Positions 1-7,107 of a stretch of 36,470 nucleotides of DNA are shown piece after piece; positions within the stretch are counted from its first letter, which is position 1, and the number at the start of each line of letters is the position of its first letter. The translations under genes were made by a program, and so were the position numbers. The DNA comes from Clostridiales bacterium (lineage in GTDB: Bacteria > Bacillota > Clostridia > Peptostreptococcales > Acidaminobacteraceae). The stretch spans positions 1 through 36,470 of the forward strand of contig JASUSA010000035.1 in NCBI GenBank assembly GCA_030446305.1, in the 5' to 3' direction. A model generated the notes under the pieces. That model was not told where the DNA came from and made no database searches. It was given only the letters and a program-made list of their open reading frames with translations.

Positions 1-2
1 GC

Positions 3-71
3 AAAACGGTACTAACTTTACCAGAATTTAACGAAAAAGGGCTCAAGCCATCTGCCGAAATAGGTGAATAA
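3..71 (+). CDS. Possible 3' end of an unidentified gene cut by the window start
   Basis: An open frame enters from the left edge and stops at the TAA at 69-71, leaving 22 residues ending in KPSAEIGE. No family can be recognised from so short a tail, and it may be chance. The only support is that it is open from the edge and that an inverted repeat spans its stop codon, as between convergent genes. Confidence 0.25.
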   Translation, partial: KTVLTLPEFNEKGLKPSAEIGE

Positions 72-88
72 GGCAATTAGCTTGAGCC
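34..88 (-). terminator. Probable terminator of cobT
   Basis: Perfect 9-bp arms GGCTCAAGC (40-48) and GCTTGAGCC (80-88) enclose a 31-nt loop that has an inner TGCC/GGCA pairing. Read on the minus strand, the second arm runs into CCTTTTT, the expected U tract, just downstream of cobT. The long loop makes it weaker than the other terminators here. Confidence 0.5.
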
Positions 89-126
89 GATGATATTTTA
101 GTTAGAGAAGGTGGATAAACGCATCA

Positions 127-1170
127 TTAGACAATGCCGATTCCCGCTTCATCGAAAGTAATCATCTCTTTGTTCATATAGCAGGCAGCTTCAATAAGGC
201 TGAATGCCAGCAGTGCGCCGCTGCCTTCGCCAAGCCTAAGGTTCATATGAATGAAGGGCTCAAGACCAAGGGTGTCTGTTGCGAGTTTAGCACCTTTTTC
301 AAGTGAAGCATGAGAGGGCAGCAAGTAGTCTTTAACGCTTGGCGACAGTTCACAGGCAATGAGTGCGGCAACCGTCGAAATAAAGCCATCAATGACTACG
401 GGAACGCCTTTTGCGGCGCCGCCAATCATCGTGCCCGCCATGCCGGCGATATCTAAGCCGCCTACCTTGGCGAGAATATCAATGGGATCACTGGCTACAG
501 GTTTATTGAGGACGATGGCATCATTGATCACCGTCGCCTTGTGCTTCAGTTTATCAGCTGGGAAATTGGCACCCATGCCCGTTATTTCAAAAGGTGATTG
601 TCCTGTTAACACAGAAAGAATCGCAGTGGAAGGTGTTGTGTTGCCAATGCCCATTTCACCGGTCCCAAGAATGTTGGCGCCTTCATCAATGGCATGATAA
701 GCCATTTGGATACCGATTTCCAGTGCTTTGACGGCTACTTCGCGCGTCATTGCCGGACCTTTGCGCATATTGTCGGTACCATGCATTAGTTTATGAGATA
801 TGATATAAGCGTCTTCAAAGTCGGTATTAATGCCAATATCGACGGAGTACAGTTTTGTATGGCTTTGCTTTGCCATGCTGCCGACACCTGTTAAGCCTCT
901 GGGAATATTGCGTGCCTGTTGAAGGGTGACACTTTGAGGTGCAGATGCGACGTACTCGTCGCAAACACCATGATCGGCACACATGACGACGATGGCTTTT
1001 TTATCTGTCATTGGAAAAGGATTGCCGGTCATGCCGGCGAGTTTAACGACGATGTCCTCCAGTGCACCCAATGACCCCTGGGGCTTAATGAGATGATCGA
1101 CGCGATGTTTGACGCTTGCCATGAGCTCGCGATCAAGCGGCTTGATTTGACTAAGGGTTTCGTATAGCAT
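127..1170 (-). CDS. cobT: Nicotinate-nucleotide--dimethylbenzimidazole phosphoribosyltransferase
   Basis: CobT transfers phosphoribose from nicotinate mononucleotide to 5,6-dimethylbenzimidazole, giving alpha-ribazole phosphate for the lower ligand of cobalamin; it is cytoplasmic. The 347-residue protein matches the usual family length of about 350. Visible family motifs are IKPQGSLG near the N terminus, VMCADHGV, GTGEMGIGNTTPS, and RLGEGSGA near residue 315, whose glutamate corresponds to the catalytic base known from Salmonella CobT. The frame is open upstream to 1416, but that extension is translated riboswitch. The ATG at 1168-1170 has AGGAGG at 1175-1180 and gives the normal N terminus MLYETLSQIKPLD. 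No other cobalamin gene is in the window. Expression should be switched off by cobalamin through the leader at 1200-1412. Confidence 0.95.
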   Translation of the reverse strand: MLYETLSQIKPLDRELMASVKHRVDHLIKPQGSLGALEDIVVKLAGMTGNPFPMTDKKAIVVMCADHGVCDEYVASAPQSVTLQQARNIPRGLTGVGSMAKQSHTKLYSVDIGINTDFEDAYIISHKLMHGTDNMRKGPAMTREVAVKALEIGIQMAYHAIDEGANILGTGEMGIGNTTPSTAILSVLTGQSPFEITGMGANFPADKLKHKATVINDAIVLNKPVASDPIDILAKVGGLDIAGMAGTMIGGAAKGVPVVIDGFISTVAALIACELSPSVKDYLLPSHASLEKGAKLATDTLGLEPFIHMNLRLGEGSGALLAFSLIEAACYMNKEMITFDEAGIGIV

Positions 1171-1199
1171 AATGCCTCCTGTAAAGTTTAGTGGCGACA

Positions 1200-1234
1200 A
1201 AAAAAGCCCATTGCTCCTGAGAGCAATGGGCTTT
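1200..1234 (-). terminator. Intrinsic terminator of the cobalamin riboswitch
   Basis: Perfect 14-bp arms AAAGCCCATTGCTC (1203-1216) and GAGCAATGGGCTTT (1221-1234) with a 4-nt loop, followed on the minus strand by seven Ts. It sits between the B12 box and the cobT ribosome binding site, so it is the expression platform: bound cobalamin should favour termination before cobT. Confidence 0.9.
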
Positions 1235-1235
1235 A

Positions 1236-1412
1236 CCGTCGTCCATAGGTCGCTACTTGGGCAGGTCTCCTGGCTGAGCGTCATGATCGCAATGTGCCTT
1301 CCCGAAAAATCAGTGGCAGTTACATACGACTCGGCATCACAGTGATGGGTTCGCTTAGGATTTTTACCTAATTCCCTATTCTCCTCATATTGAGGCACCC
1401 AATAGCATTTTG
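1236..1412 (-). promoter_or_regulatory. Cobalamin (B12) riboswitch aptamer
   Basis: Read on the minus strand, this leader carries the conserved cobalamin-riboswitch blocks in order: GGTGCC, AGGGAAT..GGT..AATCC, CACTGTGA, GCCACTG, GGGAAGGC, and the B12 box AGCCAGGAGACCTGCC at about 1261-1276. The aptamer is followed directly by a terminator and then cobT, a cobalamin-synthesis gene. The family assignment rests on these motifs; the ends are approximate. Confidence 0.95.
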
Positions 1413-1420
1413 ACATCTAC

Positions 1421-1449
1421 AGTTTATTGAAAAACAGGCGTCGCGTCAA
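1421..1449 (-). promoter_or_regulatory. Promoter of the cobT riboswitch transcript
   Basis: TTGACG (1449-1444) and TAAACT (1426-1421) with a 17-bp spacer, on the minus strand. The predicted transcript start near 1414 is at the 5' edge of the riboswitch aptamer. Confidence 0.7.
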
Positions 1450-1516
1450 GGTAAATTTCTGCTTTCAAAAGACAAATAATGCGTTTTGAATTGCAAATGA
1501 TGCCTTCTAAAAGAAC

Positions 1517-1545
1517 TTCTCAGCTGCGGGGACATATGTTAAAAT
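1517..1545 (+). promoter_or_regulatory. Candidate promoter of the HAD phosphatase gene
   Basis: TTCTCA (1517-1522) and TAAAAT (1540-1545) with a 17-bp spacer, ending 27 bases before the GTG start. The -35 matches consensus at four of six positions. Confidence 0.45.
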
Positions 1546-1572
1546 AGGCGTAACCAATGAGGAGGCAGCAAC

Positions 1573-2205
1573 GTGAATAAACTGATGATTTTTGATTTTG
1601 ACGGCACGCTAATGGATACGAACAGCGTTATTATTGACAGTCTCAATGCAGCGGTTCATGCATCACTCGATCGTTATCTAACGGATGAGGAATTGCAGAC
1701 TATTTTGGGACGTCCCCTGCGTGAACAAATGGGTATGGTATCCGAAACGCATTGTGACGCGATGGTTGCCTTTTATCGACAGTATTATCGTGCACATCAG
1801 GAAGGCCGTGTCTTTCCATTTGAAGGGGTTTTACAGATGTTGAAGGCGCTTAAAGCGGAAAGCGTAACCTGTGCAATTTTAACGAATAAAGGGCGTAATG
1901 GCTTGACGAAAGGACTTGAGACACATGGCATGACAGATTTTTTCACCTACAGCCTTTGTGCCGATGATATTGAGCGCACCAAACCCGATCCCTACGGTAT
2001 CTTAAAAATTGCATCAGAGCTGTCATTTGATTTAAAAGACGTCTTTATGATTGGTGACAGCGCGCATGATATTGAAGCTGGGAAAAATGCAGGGGTAACA
2101 ACCGTGCTTGTGGGGTGGTCGATTTTAAAAATGGAGGTTCTCAAGGCACTTGAACCGGATTATATAATAAACCATCCGCTGGATTTACTTAAGAGAATAA
2201 TGTGA
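1573..2205 (+). CDS. HAD-superfamily phosphatase, PGP/PpaX-like
   Basis: This 210-residue protein is a HAD subfamily IA hydrolase of the phosphoglycolyl-phosphatase or PpaX pyrophosphatase type, a cytoplasmic Mg-dependent phosphatase. Motif I is FDFDGT with D8 as nucleophile and D10 as acid/base; motif II is the threonine in ILTNK; motif III is the lysine in KPDP; motif IV is GDSAHD at 161-166. A helical cap separates motifs I and II. The start is GTG at 1573, preceded by GAGGAGG at a normal distance. It is monocistronic and diverges from cobT. The substrate cannot be read from the sequence; it could be phosphoglycolate, pyrophosphate or another small phosphate ester. Confidence 0.85.
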   Translation: MNKLMIFDFDGTLMDTNSVIIDSLNAAVHASLDRYLTDEELQTILGRPLREQMGMVSETHCDAMVAFYRQYYRAHQEGRVFPFEGVLQMLKALKAESVTCAILTNKGRNGLTKGLETHGMTDFFTYSLCADDIERTKPDPYGILKIASELSFDLKDVFMIGDSAHDIEAGKNAGVTTVLVGWSILKMEVLKALEPDYIINHPLDLLKRIM

Positions 2206-2268
2206 ATTTATAAAAATACAAAACATGTAAAGGAATTGCATGACCGGCCTTCAGATTGACGAATTATC

Positions 2269-2277
2269 TGCTATAAT
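2269..2277 (+). promoter_or_regulatory. Extended -10 promoter before the 76-residue gene
   Basis: TGCTATAAT combines a TG extension with a perfect TATAAT (2272-2277), about 90 bases before the ATG at 2368. The same nonamer recurs before other genes in the window (19113 and 29135). There is no good -35 at the usual distance. Confidence 0.55.
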
Positions 2278-2367
2278 AGATAAAACAGTTAATCACATAA
2301 TTTTAAGTAAAAGTTGTTTAAACTTTATTTTATAAAATTTGAATAACAAAACGAAGGGGGTCAGGAA

Positions 2368-2598
2368 ATGAAAATAAAGTCAGGTGATGTTGTGACATTA
2401 TCCGAACTCGGTATTATTGCACTGAACAATACGAAGATGTCCATTAACGAACGCATAAATCTAACAAGAATTATGAAAAATGGCGGCAAGGTTCGAAAAG
2501 TTTTCGATACCCACTCGGAAGTTATTCCTTTTACTGAAGAAGGTATTGCTGCAACAGAATATTGGATTTGTCCCAATTTTAAACTCGCATCCCGATAG
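2368..2598 (+). CDS. Small protein of unknown function, 76 residues
   Basis: I do not recognise this family. The gene looks real because it has a strong ribosome binding site (AAGGGGGT) 9 bases before the ATG, an extended -10 promoter about 90 bases upstream, and an intrinsic terminator whose stem overlaps the stop codon. The product is soluble, with no signal peptide or membrane segment. It begins MKIKSGDVVTLSELG and has a basic middle (KNGGKVRKVF) and a TEEGIAATEYW segment near the C terminus. The opening SGD-VVTLSELG could be a small beta-barrel start, but that is only an impression. It is monocistronic, between a phosphatase and a TetR operon. Confidence 0.65.
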   Translation: MKIKSGDVVTLSELGIIALNNTKMSINERINLTRIMKNGGKVRKVFDTHSEVIPFTEEGIAATEYWICPNFKLASR

Positions 2599-2610
2599 GG
2601 ATGCTTTTTT
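2587..2610 (+). terminator. Terminator overlapping the end of the 76-residue gene
   Basis: Arms GCATCCC (2587-2593) and GGGATGC (2598-2604), loop GATA, then six Ts. The stop codon TAG at 2596-2598 lies inside the hairpin, so coding and termination signals are superimposed. Confidence 0.85.
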
Positions 2611-2619
2611 ATTGATTGA

Positions 2620-2663
2620 AACACTGAAAAAGAATGTGAATCAGAAAACACTGAAAAAGAATT
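2620..2663 (+). repeat. Short direct repeat before the tetR promoter
   Basis: AACACTGAAAAAGAAT occurs at 2620-2635 and again at 2648-2663, a 28-bp period. The second copy abuts the TTGACA at 2662. It is either a small local duplication or a paired regulatory site. Confidence 0.6.
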
Positions 2664-2721
2664 GACAAAGGACGAGAAGCATGATAGTCTGTGACTGAAT
2701 AGATATATTGAGTCACAGACT
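2662..2721 (+). promoter_or_regulatory. Promoter with an inverted-repeat operator for the TetR/ABC operon
   Basis: TTGACA (2662-2667) is followed after 17 bp by TAGTCT (2685-2690). Overlapping that -10 begins a perfect 11-bp inverted repeat, AGTCTGTGACT (2686-2696) and AGTCACAGACT (2711-2721), with a 14-bp centre. TetR repressors bind inverted repeats near their own promoters, so this is the likely autoregulatory operator. The repeat is seen; the binding is inferred. Confidence 0.6.
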
Positions 2722-2926
2722 GTATAAAATAATTGAGTCGCAATACAAAAGCTAGACTTTTACCATTAGCTTCTATGAGTTGCATTAGCCGCCATTAGGC
2801 GGCATTTAACAGCAGAATCTATGACCGAAAGCCATATCATAGTCACAGATGGTGATTGATTTCGAGATATTGTATAAACGGCGTGTGTAGGCATGTCCGG
2901 ATGTGTTAGAAAAGGAGGAAGACTCA
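2722..2926 (+). other. Leader of the TetR operon with further half sites
   Basis: No gene is visible here. The stretch holds TTGAGTCGCA at 2733-2742, a degenerate copy of TTGAGTCACA at 2708-2717; a GCCGCC/GGCGGC hairpin at 2788-2803 with loop ATTA and no T tract; and a third exact AGTCACAGA at 2841-2849. TGTATAAA occurs at 2721-2728 and 2871-2878, each a short distance after an AGTCACAGA copy. The AAAGGAGG at 2911-2918 serves the TTG start at 2927. Confidence 0.55.
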
Positions 2927-3514
2927 TTGGGAAAGGCATTTGAAGAAGCAGAAAAAGAGAAACTTAGAGGTGCACTGGTAGAGGCGGGGATACGTTTTTT
3001 TTCAGAAATGCCGTATGAGCGCGTTAAAATTGAAGCCGTTGCGAAAGCGGTCGGCATTGGCAAGGGTACATTTTATCGATTTTTTGATACAAAAGAAGCA
3101 CTTTTTGTTGCATGCACCATGGCATATGAAGCGCATATGCAATCGCGGATATTGAAGGAGCTTGCAGACATTGAAGATGGTGCGCTGCGCCTTCGAAAAT
3201 GCTTGTCAGATATGTTGATGATCATTCGGGAAGAGGCTTTTATCCGTCAGTTGATTGCAGCAAAGGGAATTGATATTCTGTCGAATACGCGAACAGAAGA
3301 TGAACAGTCCGCTATGTTCGAAGTTGACAGGGTCTTTCTAAGGGCAATTATTGGCGAAGAAGTGAAGCTTCGCGTTTCACCGGAGATCGCAGTTGAACTG
3401 TTGAGAAGCCTGTTTTATCTTGCGGTATTAAATCCTGTGATAGAAATTGATGTCGCACGTTACTACGATCATTTGATTCACGCAGTGCTCGTTGAAATAT
3501 TGGAGGAATTATGA
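2927..3514 (+). CDS. TetR/AcrR-family transcriptional regulator
   Basis: A TetR-type repressor of about 195 residues. The N-terminal helix-turn-helix is clear: a helix with RGALVEAGIRFFSE, then IEAVAKAVGIGKGTFYRFF and DTKEALF. The C-terminal ligand domain is divergent, so the inducer cannot be predicted. The frame is open from a GTG at 2903, but that codon lacks a ribosome binding site. The TTG at 2927 has AAAGGAGG eight bases upstream and is preferred. The gene is first in an operon with an ABC exporter; its stop overlaps the next start as ATGA at 3511-3514. It probably represses this operon through the inverted repeat at 2686-2721, releasing it when a toxic compound binds. Confidence 0.88.
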   Translation: MGKAFEEAEKEKLRGALVEAGIRFFSEMPYERVKIEAVAKAVGIGKGTFYRFFDTKEALFVACTMAYEAHMQSRILKELADIEDGALRLRKCLSDMLMIIREEAFIRQLIAAKGIDILSNTRTEDEQSAMFEVDRVFLRAIIGEEVKLRVSPEIAVELLRSLFYLAVLNPVIEIDVARYYDHLIHAVLVEILEEL

Positions 3515-4479
3515 GTATTGAAGTCAGGGAGCTTACAAAAAAATATGGTGAGATCATCGGTGTGGAACAGTTGTCACTAAATGTTGGAATAGGACAGTTT
3601 CAAGGGTTTATAGGGCCAAATGGCGCTGGTAAATCGACGACGATCAGATGCCTGATGGGATTGCTTACACCGGATTCCGGCACGTTTTCGATTTTGGGAT
3701 TCGATGATAAAAAAGCAATGGCGTCAATTAAAGCCAGTGTTGGCTATTTGCCTTCTGAAATAAGACTTTATCGCAAACTCAGCACGCAGGTTCACATAGC
3801 GCTTGCCATTGCCATCAGACGTGATGCCATTGCGTCGGTACAGGGAAAGGCAGCGGCTGCGGCTTTCGAAAAGCATGCCGAACAGACGGCGAAAACATTG
3901 TCAAAGCGGTTGTCGCTTGATGTACAGCGTCCTTTCGGTGCACTTTCGTTCGGCAATCAAAAAAAAGCGGGCATTGTACTGAGCATGCTGCATGAGCCGC
4001 CGGTTCTTATATTGGATGAACCGACTGGCGGTCTTGATCCGCTTGTTCAGGAAACTTTTTTTGAACTACTCAAAGAACGCCATACTGCGGGGACAACGAT
4101 TTTATATTCTTCACATATATTGAGTGAAGTCGAACGATTATGTGACAAAGTCGCCATTGTTAAATCGGGAAATGTCATTGCCAATGAGGCAATTGAGCAC
4201 TTTCGGCAAAAACGCCTTAAACGGGTCATGTTGAAATGTCACGAGGATCGTGTGGCAGCATGTGCTGCAATGGTCGAGCAAAGCGGTGAAGCAAGTCGCG
4301 TCCAGATTGACCGCAATGTGATCCAGATGGATTGGCATGGCTTGCCGTCAAAGCTGACTGCATTAATGACGTCGATCAATCCGAAGGACTTCACGGTAAC
4401 GGAACCGAGTCTCGAATCGATCTTTATGCACTATTACCATGATTCGGCAGATGATGCTGAGATAGGAGGCCGAAAATGA
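3511..4479 (+). CDS. ABC-2 type transporter ATP-binding protein
   Basis: A 322-residue nucleotide-binding subunit of a drug/lipid-type exporter. Walker A GPNGAGKST is at 35-43. The signature is LSFGN at 145-149, a departure from LSGGQ of the kind common in ABC-2 exporters. Walker B is LILDEP at about 166-171, with the D-loop GGLDP after it and the H-loop histidine in SSHILSE. About 100 residues follow the ATPase core, as in other ABC-2 ATPases. The start overlaps the tetR stop, and its own stop overlaps the permease start as ATGA. It powers the permease encoded next. The substrate is unknown; control by TetR suggests export of an antimicrobial or membrane-active compound. Confidence 0.9.
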   Translation: MSIEVRELTKKYGEIIGVEQLSLNVGIGQFQGFIGPNGAGKSTTIRCLMGLLTPDSGTFSILGFDDKKAMASIKASVGYLPSEIRLYRKLSTQVHIALAIAIRRDAIASVQGKAAAAAFEKHAEQTAKTLSKRLSLDVQRPFGALSFGNQKKAGIVLSMLHEPPVLILDEPTGGLDPLVQETFFELLKERHTAGTTILYSSHILSEVERLCDKVAIVKSGNVIANEAIEHFRQKRLKRVMLKCHEDRVAACAAMVEQSGEASRVQIDRNVIQMDWHGLPSKLTALMTSINPKDFTVTEPSLESIFMHYYHDSADDAEIGGRK

Positions 4480-5771
4480 ACAGATTATACCGTTTTGAAT
4501 GCGGGAAATACGCTAAATCAATAGGTCTTGTCAGTATCATTACAGCCCTTATGATTATCTTTAGTATGTCTTTTTACCCGGCGATCAGTGATTACATGTC
4601 TACTTTAACCACTTTTTTTGAAACGGGTGCCATGCAGCAGGTGTTTAAGATTTTTAATCTTAATGTCGGTGCCATGACATCACTTATTGGTTTTTATACC
4701 ACTTACTGTACCATGTGGGTAACGCTGATTGGTTCTGTTATCTTTGGCTTTTACGGTGCAAAGGCCATTGCAGCAGAGCAGATTGAAGGGACCTATGAAT
4801 TTGTATTGTCGCTGCCGGTAAGCCGCCGAAAACTATGGCTTATCAAATGGAGTGCACTGATGACGGCGTTGTCTTTCTATGCAGTGGTCGTTGGTGGCAG
4901 CGGTCTGATTGCCCTTGCCATTTATGGTTCTGAATCGAATGCGGTTTTGCAGCAGGATGCTTTAACACCGGCGTTAAAGGCATCTATCATCGCAGAACAA
5001 GCGGCAATTGTACCGATGATGGCACTGACAGAAGATGATTTTCAAACATTTACGCAAGGGTTGATAATGGCTCAATTCAATACTTCAGGAGCGGAGCTCG
5101 ATGAAGCAGGTATTGATGTGAATCGCATTTTAAGCCTCATTGGTGACGATTTAGAGGACCCGCTGATGCTCTTTGATAAAATGCTCGCTAATCCAGAACC
5201 ATACTTTGAAGCTTTTCAATTAGAAAATGTATCGCTTGACGAATTTGTTGAAGGCATTCAATCAGAGAAAGCTTCCTATTTAACCATGCATGATGCCTTT
5301 TTTGATCCGATGCAGTCCCTGTCGTCCTTTTTTGAAATGTCACCGGCATTTTTCTTAAACCTAATGCAGGCTAGGGGGATCGTTGAGGATGTGGATCACT
5401 TGCTATCGGGGGACGTTTCGGCGGCAAAACTCTTTGCACCGTACAGTGTCAAAGACTTTCTAAAACGGCACGGTTTGATGATTTTGACGGTTTGGCTTAA
5501 TGCAACACTGGGATTTTTACTGGCAACGCTTGTCAAATGGCGTGACAGTGCGATGCACTTGGCGGTTGGCGGTGTTTTCGTCATGTACTTCCTCAATAAT
5601 GTTTCGCAAATGATGCCGAGTACGAATTGGATAAGATGGCTGTCGACATTTGGCTATTTTGATCTTGAAAAGCCTGCATCCGGCGGTGTAAGTGCTGTTT
5701 TATGTATGGGGCTGATTGCTTTGTCGATGCTTGCGATAAGGCAGTTTGAACGTGCAGATCTGGTTCGGTAG
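4476..5771 (+). CDS. ABC-2 type transporter permease with a large central loop
   Basis: A 431-residue membrane subunit, partner of the ATPase just upstream, with AGGAGG six bases before the ATG inside the ATPase gene. Three hydrophobic segments lie near residues 15-37, 75-97 and 122-147, and about three more between roughly 325 and 425. The cytoplasmic LSLPVSRRKLWLIKW segment is typical of ABC-2 permeases, where it contacts the ATPase. Between the two membrane halves is an acidic insert of about 170 residues with few hydrophobic stretches, which should face the outside. One permease gene with one ATPase implies a homodimer. Substrate unknown. Confidence 0.82.
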   Translation: MNRLYRFECGKYAKSIGLVSIITALMIIFSMSFYPAISDYMSTLTTFFETGAMQQVFKIFNLNVGAMTSLIGFYTTYCTMWVTLIGSVIFGFYGAKAIAAEQIEGTYEFVLSLPVSRRKLWLIKWSALMTALSFYAVVVGGSGLIALAIYGSESNAVLQQDALTPALKASIIAEQAAIVPMMALTEDDFQTFTQGLIMAQFNTSGAELDEAGIDVNRILSLIGDDLEDPLMLFDKMLANPEPYFEAFQLENVSLDEFVEGIQSEKASYLTMHDAFFDPMQSLSSFFEMSPAFFLNLMQARGIVEDVDHLLSGDVSAAKLFAPYSVKDFLKRHGLMILTVWLNATLGFLLATLVKWRDSAMHLAVGGVFVMYFLNNVSQMMPSTNWIRWLSTFGYFDLEKPASGGVSAVLCMGLIALSMLAIRQFERADLVR

Positions 5772-5810
5772 CAGCATCAAACATCCTGCTTCACATGGAT
5801 GGCAGCGATG

Positions 5811-5846
5811 ATTGCGGCATTCAAACGTTAAGCCTTTTGCCGCAAT
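5811..5846 (+). repeat. Inverted repeat after the ABC operon
   Basis: ATTGCGGC (5811-5818) and GCCGCAAT (5839-5846) form perfect 8-bp arms with a 20-nt loop; ATTGCGGT recurs at 5879-5886. There is no T tract, so a Rho-independent terminator is doubtful. It could be a weak terminator or a binding site. Confidence 0.45.
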
Positions 5847-5860
5847 AGGAAGCGCTTTCA
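5847..5860. promoter_or_regulatory. cre-like catabolite-control site
   Basis: AGGAAGCGCTTTCA fits the Bacillus CcpA site consensus TGWAARCGYTWNCW at 12 of 14 positions, including the central AAGCG. It lies in the 248-bp gap before the first glycosyltransferase gene. A match this size can arise by chance, so this is tentative. Confidence 0.3.
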
Positions 5861-5943
5861 CATGACGAAAATTCACATATTGCGGTAAAGGATCAACGAA
5901 AGGCCATTCTGAAATTTTCTTGGATAAGAATTGTTTTTGGATT

Positions 5944-5972
5944 TTTAATTCAATTTTAATGTAGAGTTGACG
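5944..5972 (+). promoter_or_regulatory. Periodic hexamers and -35-like element before the first glycosyltransferase
   Basis: TTTAAT (5944-5949) and TTTAAT (5955-5960) are 11 bp apart and are followed 12 bp on by TTGACG (5967-5972). A -10-like TGCTATAAG lies at 5995-6003, just ahead of AAGGAGG. The 11-bp spacing resembles a PhoP box, but each TTTAAT differs from TTHAYA at two positions, so the resemblance is weak. Confidence 0.35.
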
Positions 5973-6019
5973 TCCTTCTAATTTGTAGCAATTATGCTAT
6001 AAGGTAAGGAGGCTAGACC

Positions 6020-7099
6020 ATGGAAAACAAAAAAGTACTGATTTTAACAGCAACCTTTGGCATGGGTCATCAAGCCGTATCGAAGGCCATCAAAGATGAA
6101 ATCGCCGCAGCATACTTAGGGTATACCATTGAAATTGTCGATCTCTTTGAAATCATAAACCCCAGTTTAAAACTCGCACTTCAAAAAGGGTATAACGTTC
6201 TGACAAGAGAATTTGAAGAACTTTACAATTTTTTCTATTATTATAAAAGCAGCGCCAAGCACAACTTAATTGACGGTCTTATCTATAAGGGCTATCAGAA
6301 AAAATTCAACTATTACATCAAGGCGACAAATCCACAAATTGTCATCAGCACCTTTCCGATGACATCGGGTTTCATGTCAAGGTTTAAACAGCAGCATGAA
6401 AGCGACATTCCGCTGATAACGGTTATTACAGATGTTGTTGACAGCTGGGAATGGGTTCATGAAGACACGGATCGCTATTTTGTGCCAACACAGGAAGTAA
6501 AAGACCGATTGCGGTTAAAAGGCATTCCAAGCTACCGGATTAGCGTTACGGGGATACCGGTTCGAAGGGCTTTTAAAGTTGGACAGCCGAAGTCAAAGCA
6601 CACGATGAAAAAGAATATTCTTATCATGTCCAGTGCCATGGGCAAGATAAAATTTGACCAGTCTTTTCTGGAACAGCTTTCAATGATCGATGAAGCACAT
6701 TTTACCATTGTAACAGGTACCGATACATCACTGTATGAAAGCTTAAGGCACTTTCATTTTTCAAATATTACCATTCTTGGTTACGTTGAGGACATTGCAG
6801 CCCTTATGGCAGAAGCGGATCTCATTTATACGAAGCCAGGTGGCGTGACGCTCTTTGAGGCCATTAACACTGAATTGCCGCTACTCGTACAGGATACGGC
6901 CGTCGGTCAGGAAAGTGCCAATATAGCCTTTATCAAATCAAGGGAGATCGGTGTTATTGTTGAAGCACCCGATCATTTTATACGCATTTTAAAGGAAATT
7001 CTAGACGATGATTTGAAACTTTATCAGTTTCGGAACAACATGTATTCGTTAAAAAAAGAATTTGATCAAGACGCGATTATCAGTGCGTTGCTGGCGTAG
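6020..7099 (+). CDS. MGDG-synthase/UgtP-like glycosyltransferase (paralogue 1)
   Basis: A GT28-type glycosyltransferase of 359 residues. Its N-terminal half matches the monogalactosyldiacylglycerol-synthase domain, with the acceptor-site glycine motif LTATFGMGHQ at about 9-18 and the TDVVDSWEWVH segment. The C-terminal half is the nucleotide-sugar domain, with KPGGVTLFEA and VGQESAN. Known relatives transfer glucose or galactose from UDP-sugar to diacylglycerol at the inner face of the membrane. There is no transmembrane segment; attachment is expected to be peripheral. AAGGAGG precedes the ATG. The flippase-like gene follows after 8 bases, so the two are surely co-transcribed. It is the most divergent of three paralogues in the window; sugar and acceptor are unknown. 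Confidence 0.85.
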   Translation: MENKKVLILTATFGMGHQAVSKAIKDEIAAAYLGYTIEIVDLFEIINPSLKLALQKGYNVLTREFEELYNFFYYYKSSAKHNLIDGLIYKGYQKKFNYYIKATNPQIVISTFPMTSGFMSRFKQQHESDIPLITVITDVVDSWEWVHEDTDRYFVPTQEVKDRLRLKGIPSYRISVTGIPVRRAFKVGQPKSKHTMKKNILIMSSAMGKIKFDQSFLEQLSMIDEAHFTIVTGTDTSLYESLRHFHFSNITILGYVEDIAALMAEADLIYTKPGGVTLFEAINTELPLLVQDTAVGQESANIAFIKSREIGVIVEAPDHFIRILKEILDDDLKLYQFRNNMYSLKKEFDQDAIISALLA

Positions 7100-7107
7100 G
7101 TGGCATT

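Noticed and set aside
359..697. Plus-strand frame of 112 codons inside cobT
   Set aside because: It is antisense to a firmly identified gene, lacks a ribosome binding site and resembles no protein; the same holds for frames opposite glnS (32142-32783) and pstA (26833-27219).
1171..1416. N-terminal extension of cobT by 82 codons
   Set aside because: It is translated riboswitch and terminator sequence; the ATG at 1170 has the ribosome binding site and the family N terminus.
2788..2803. GCCGCC/GGCGGC hairpin as a terminator
   Set aside because: It has no T tract on either strand and lies in a leader whose downstream gene needs read-through.
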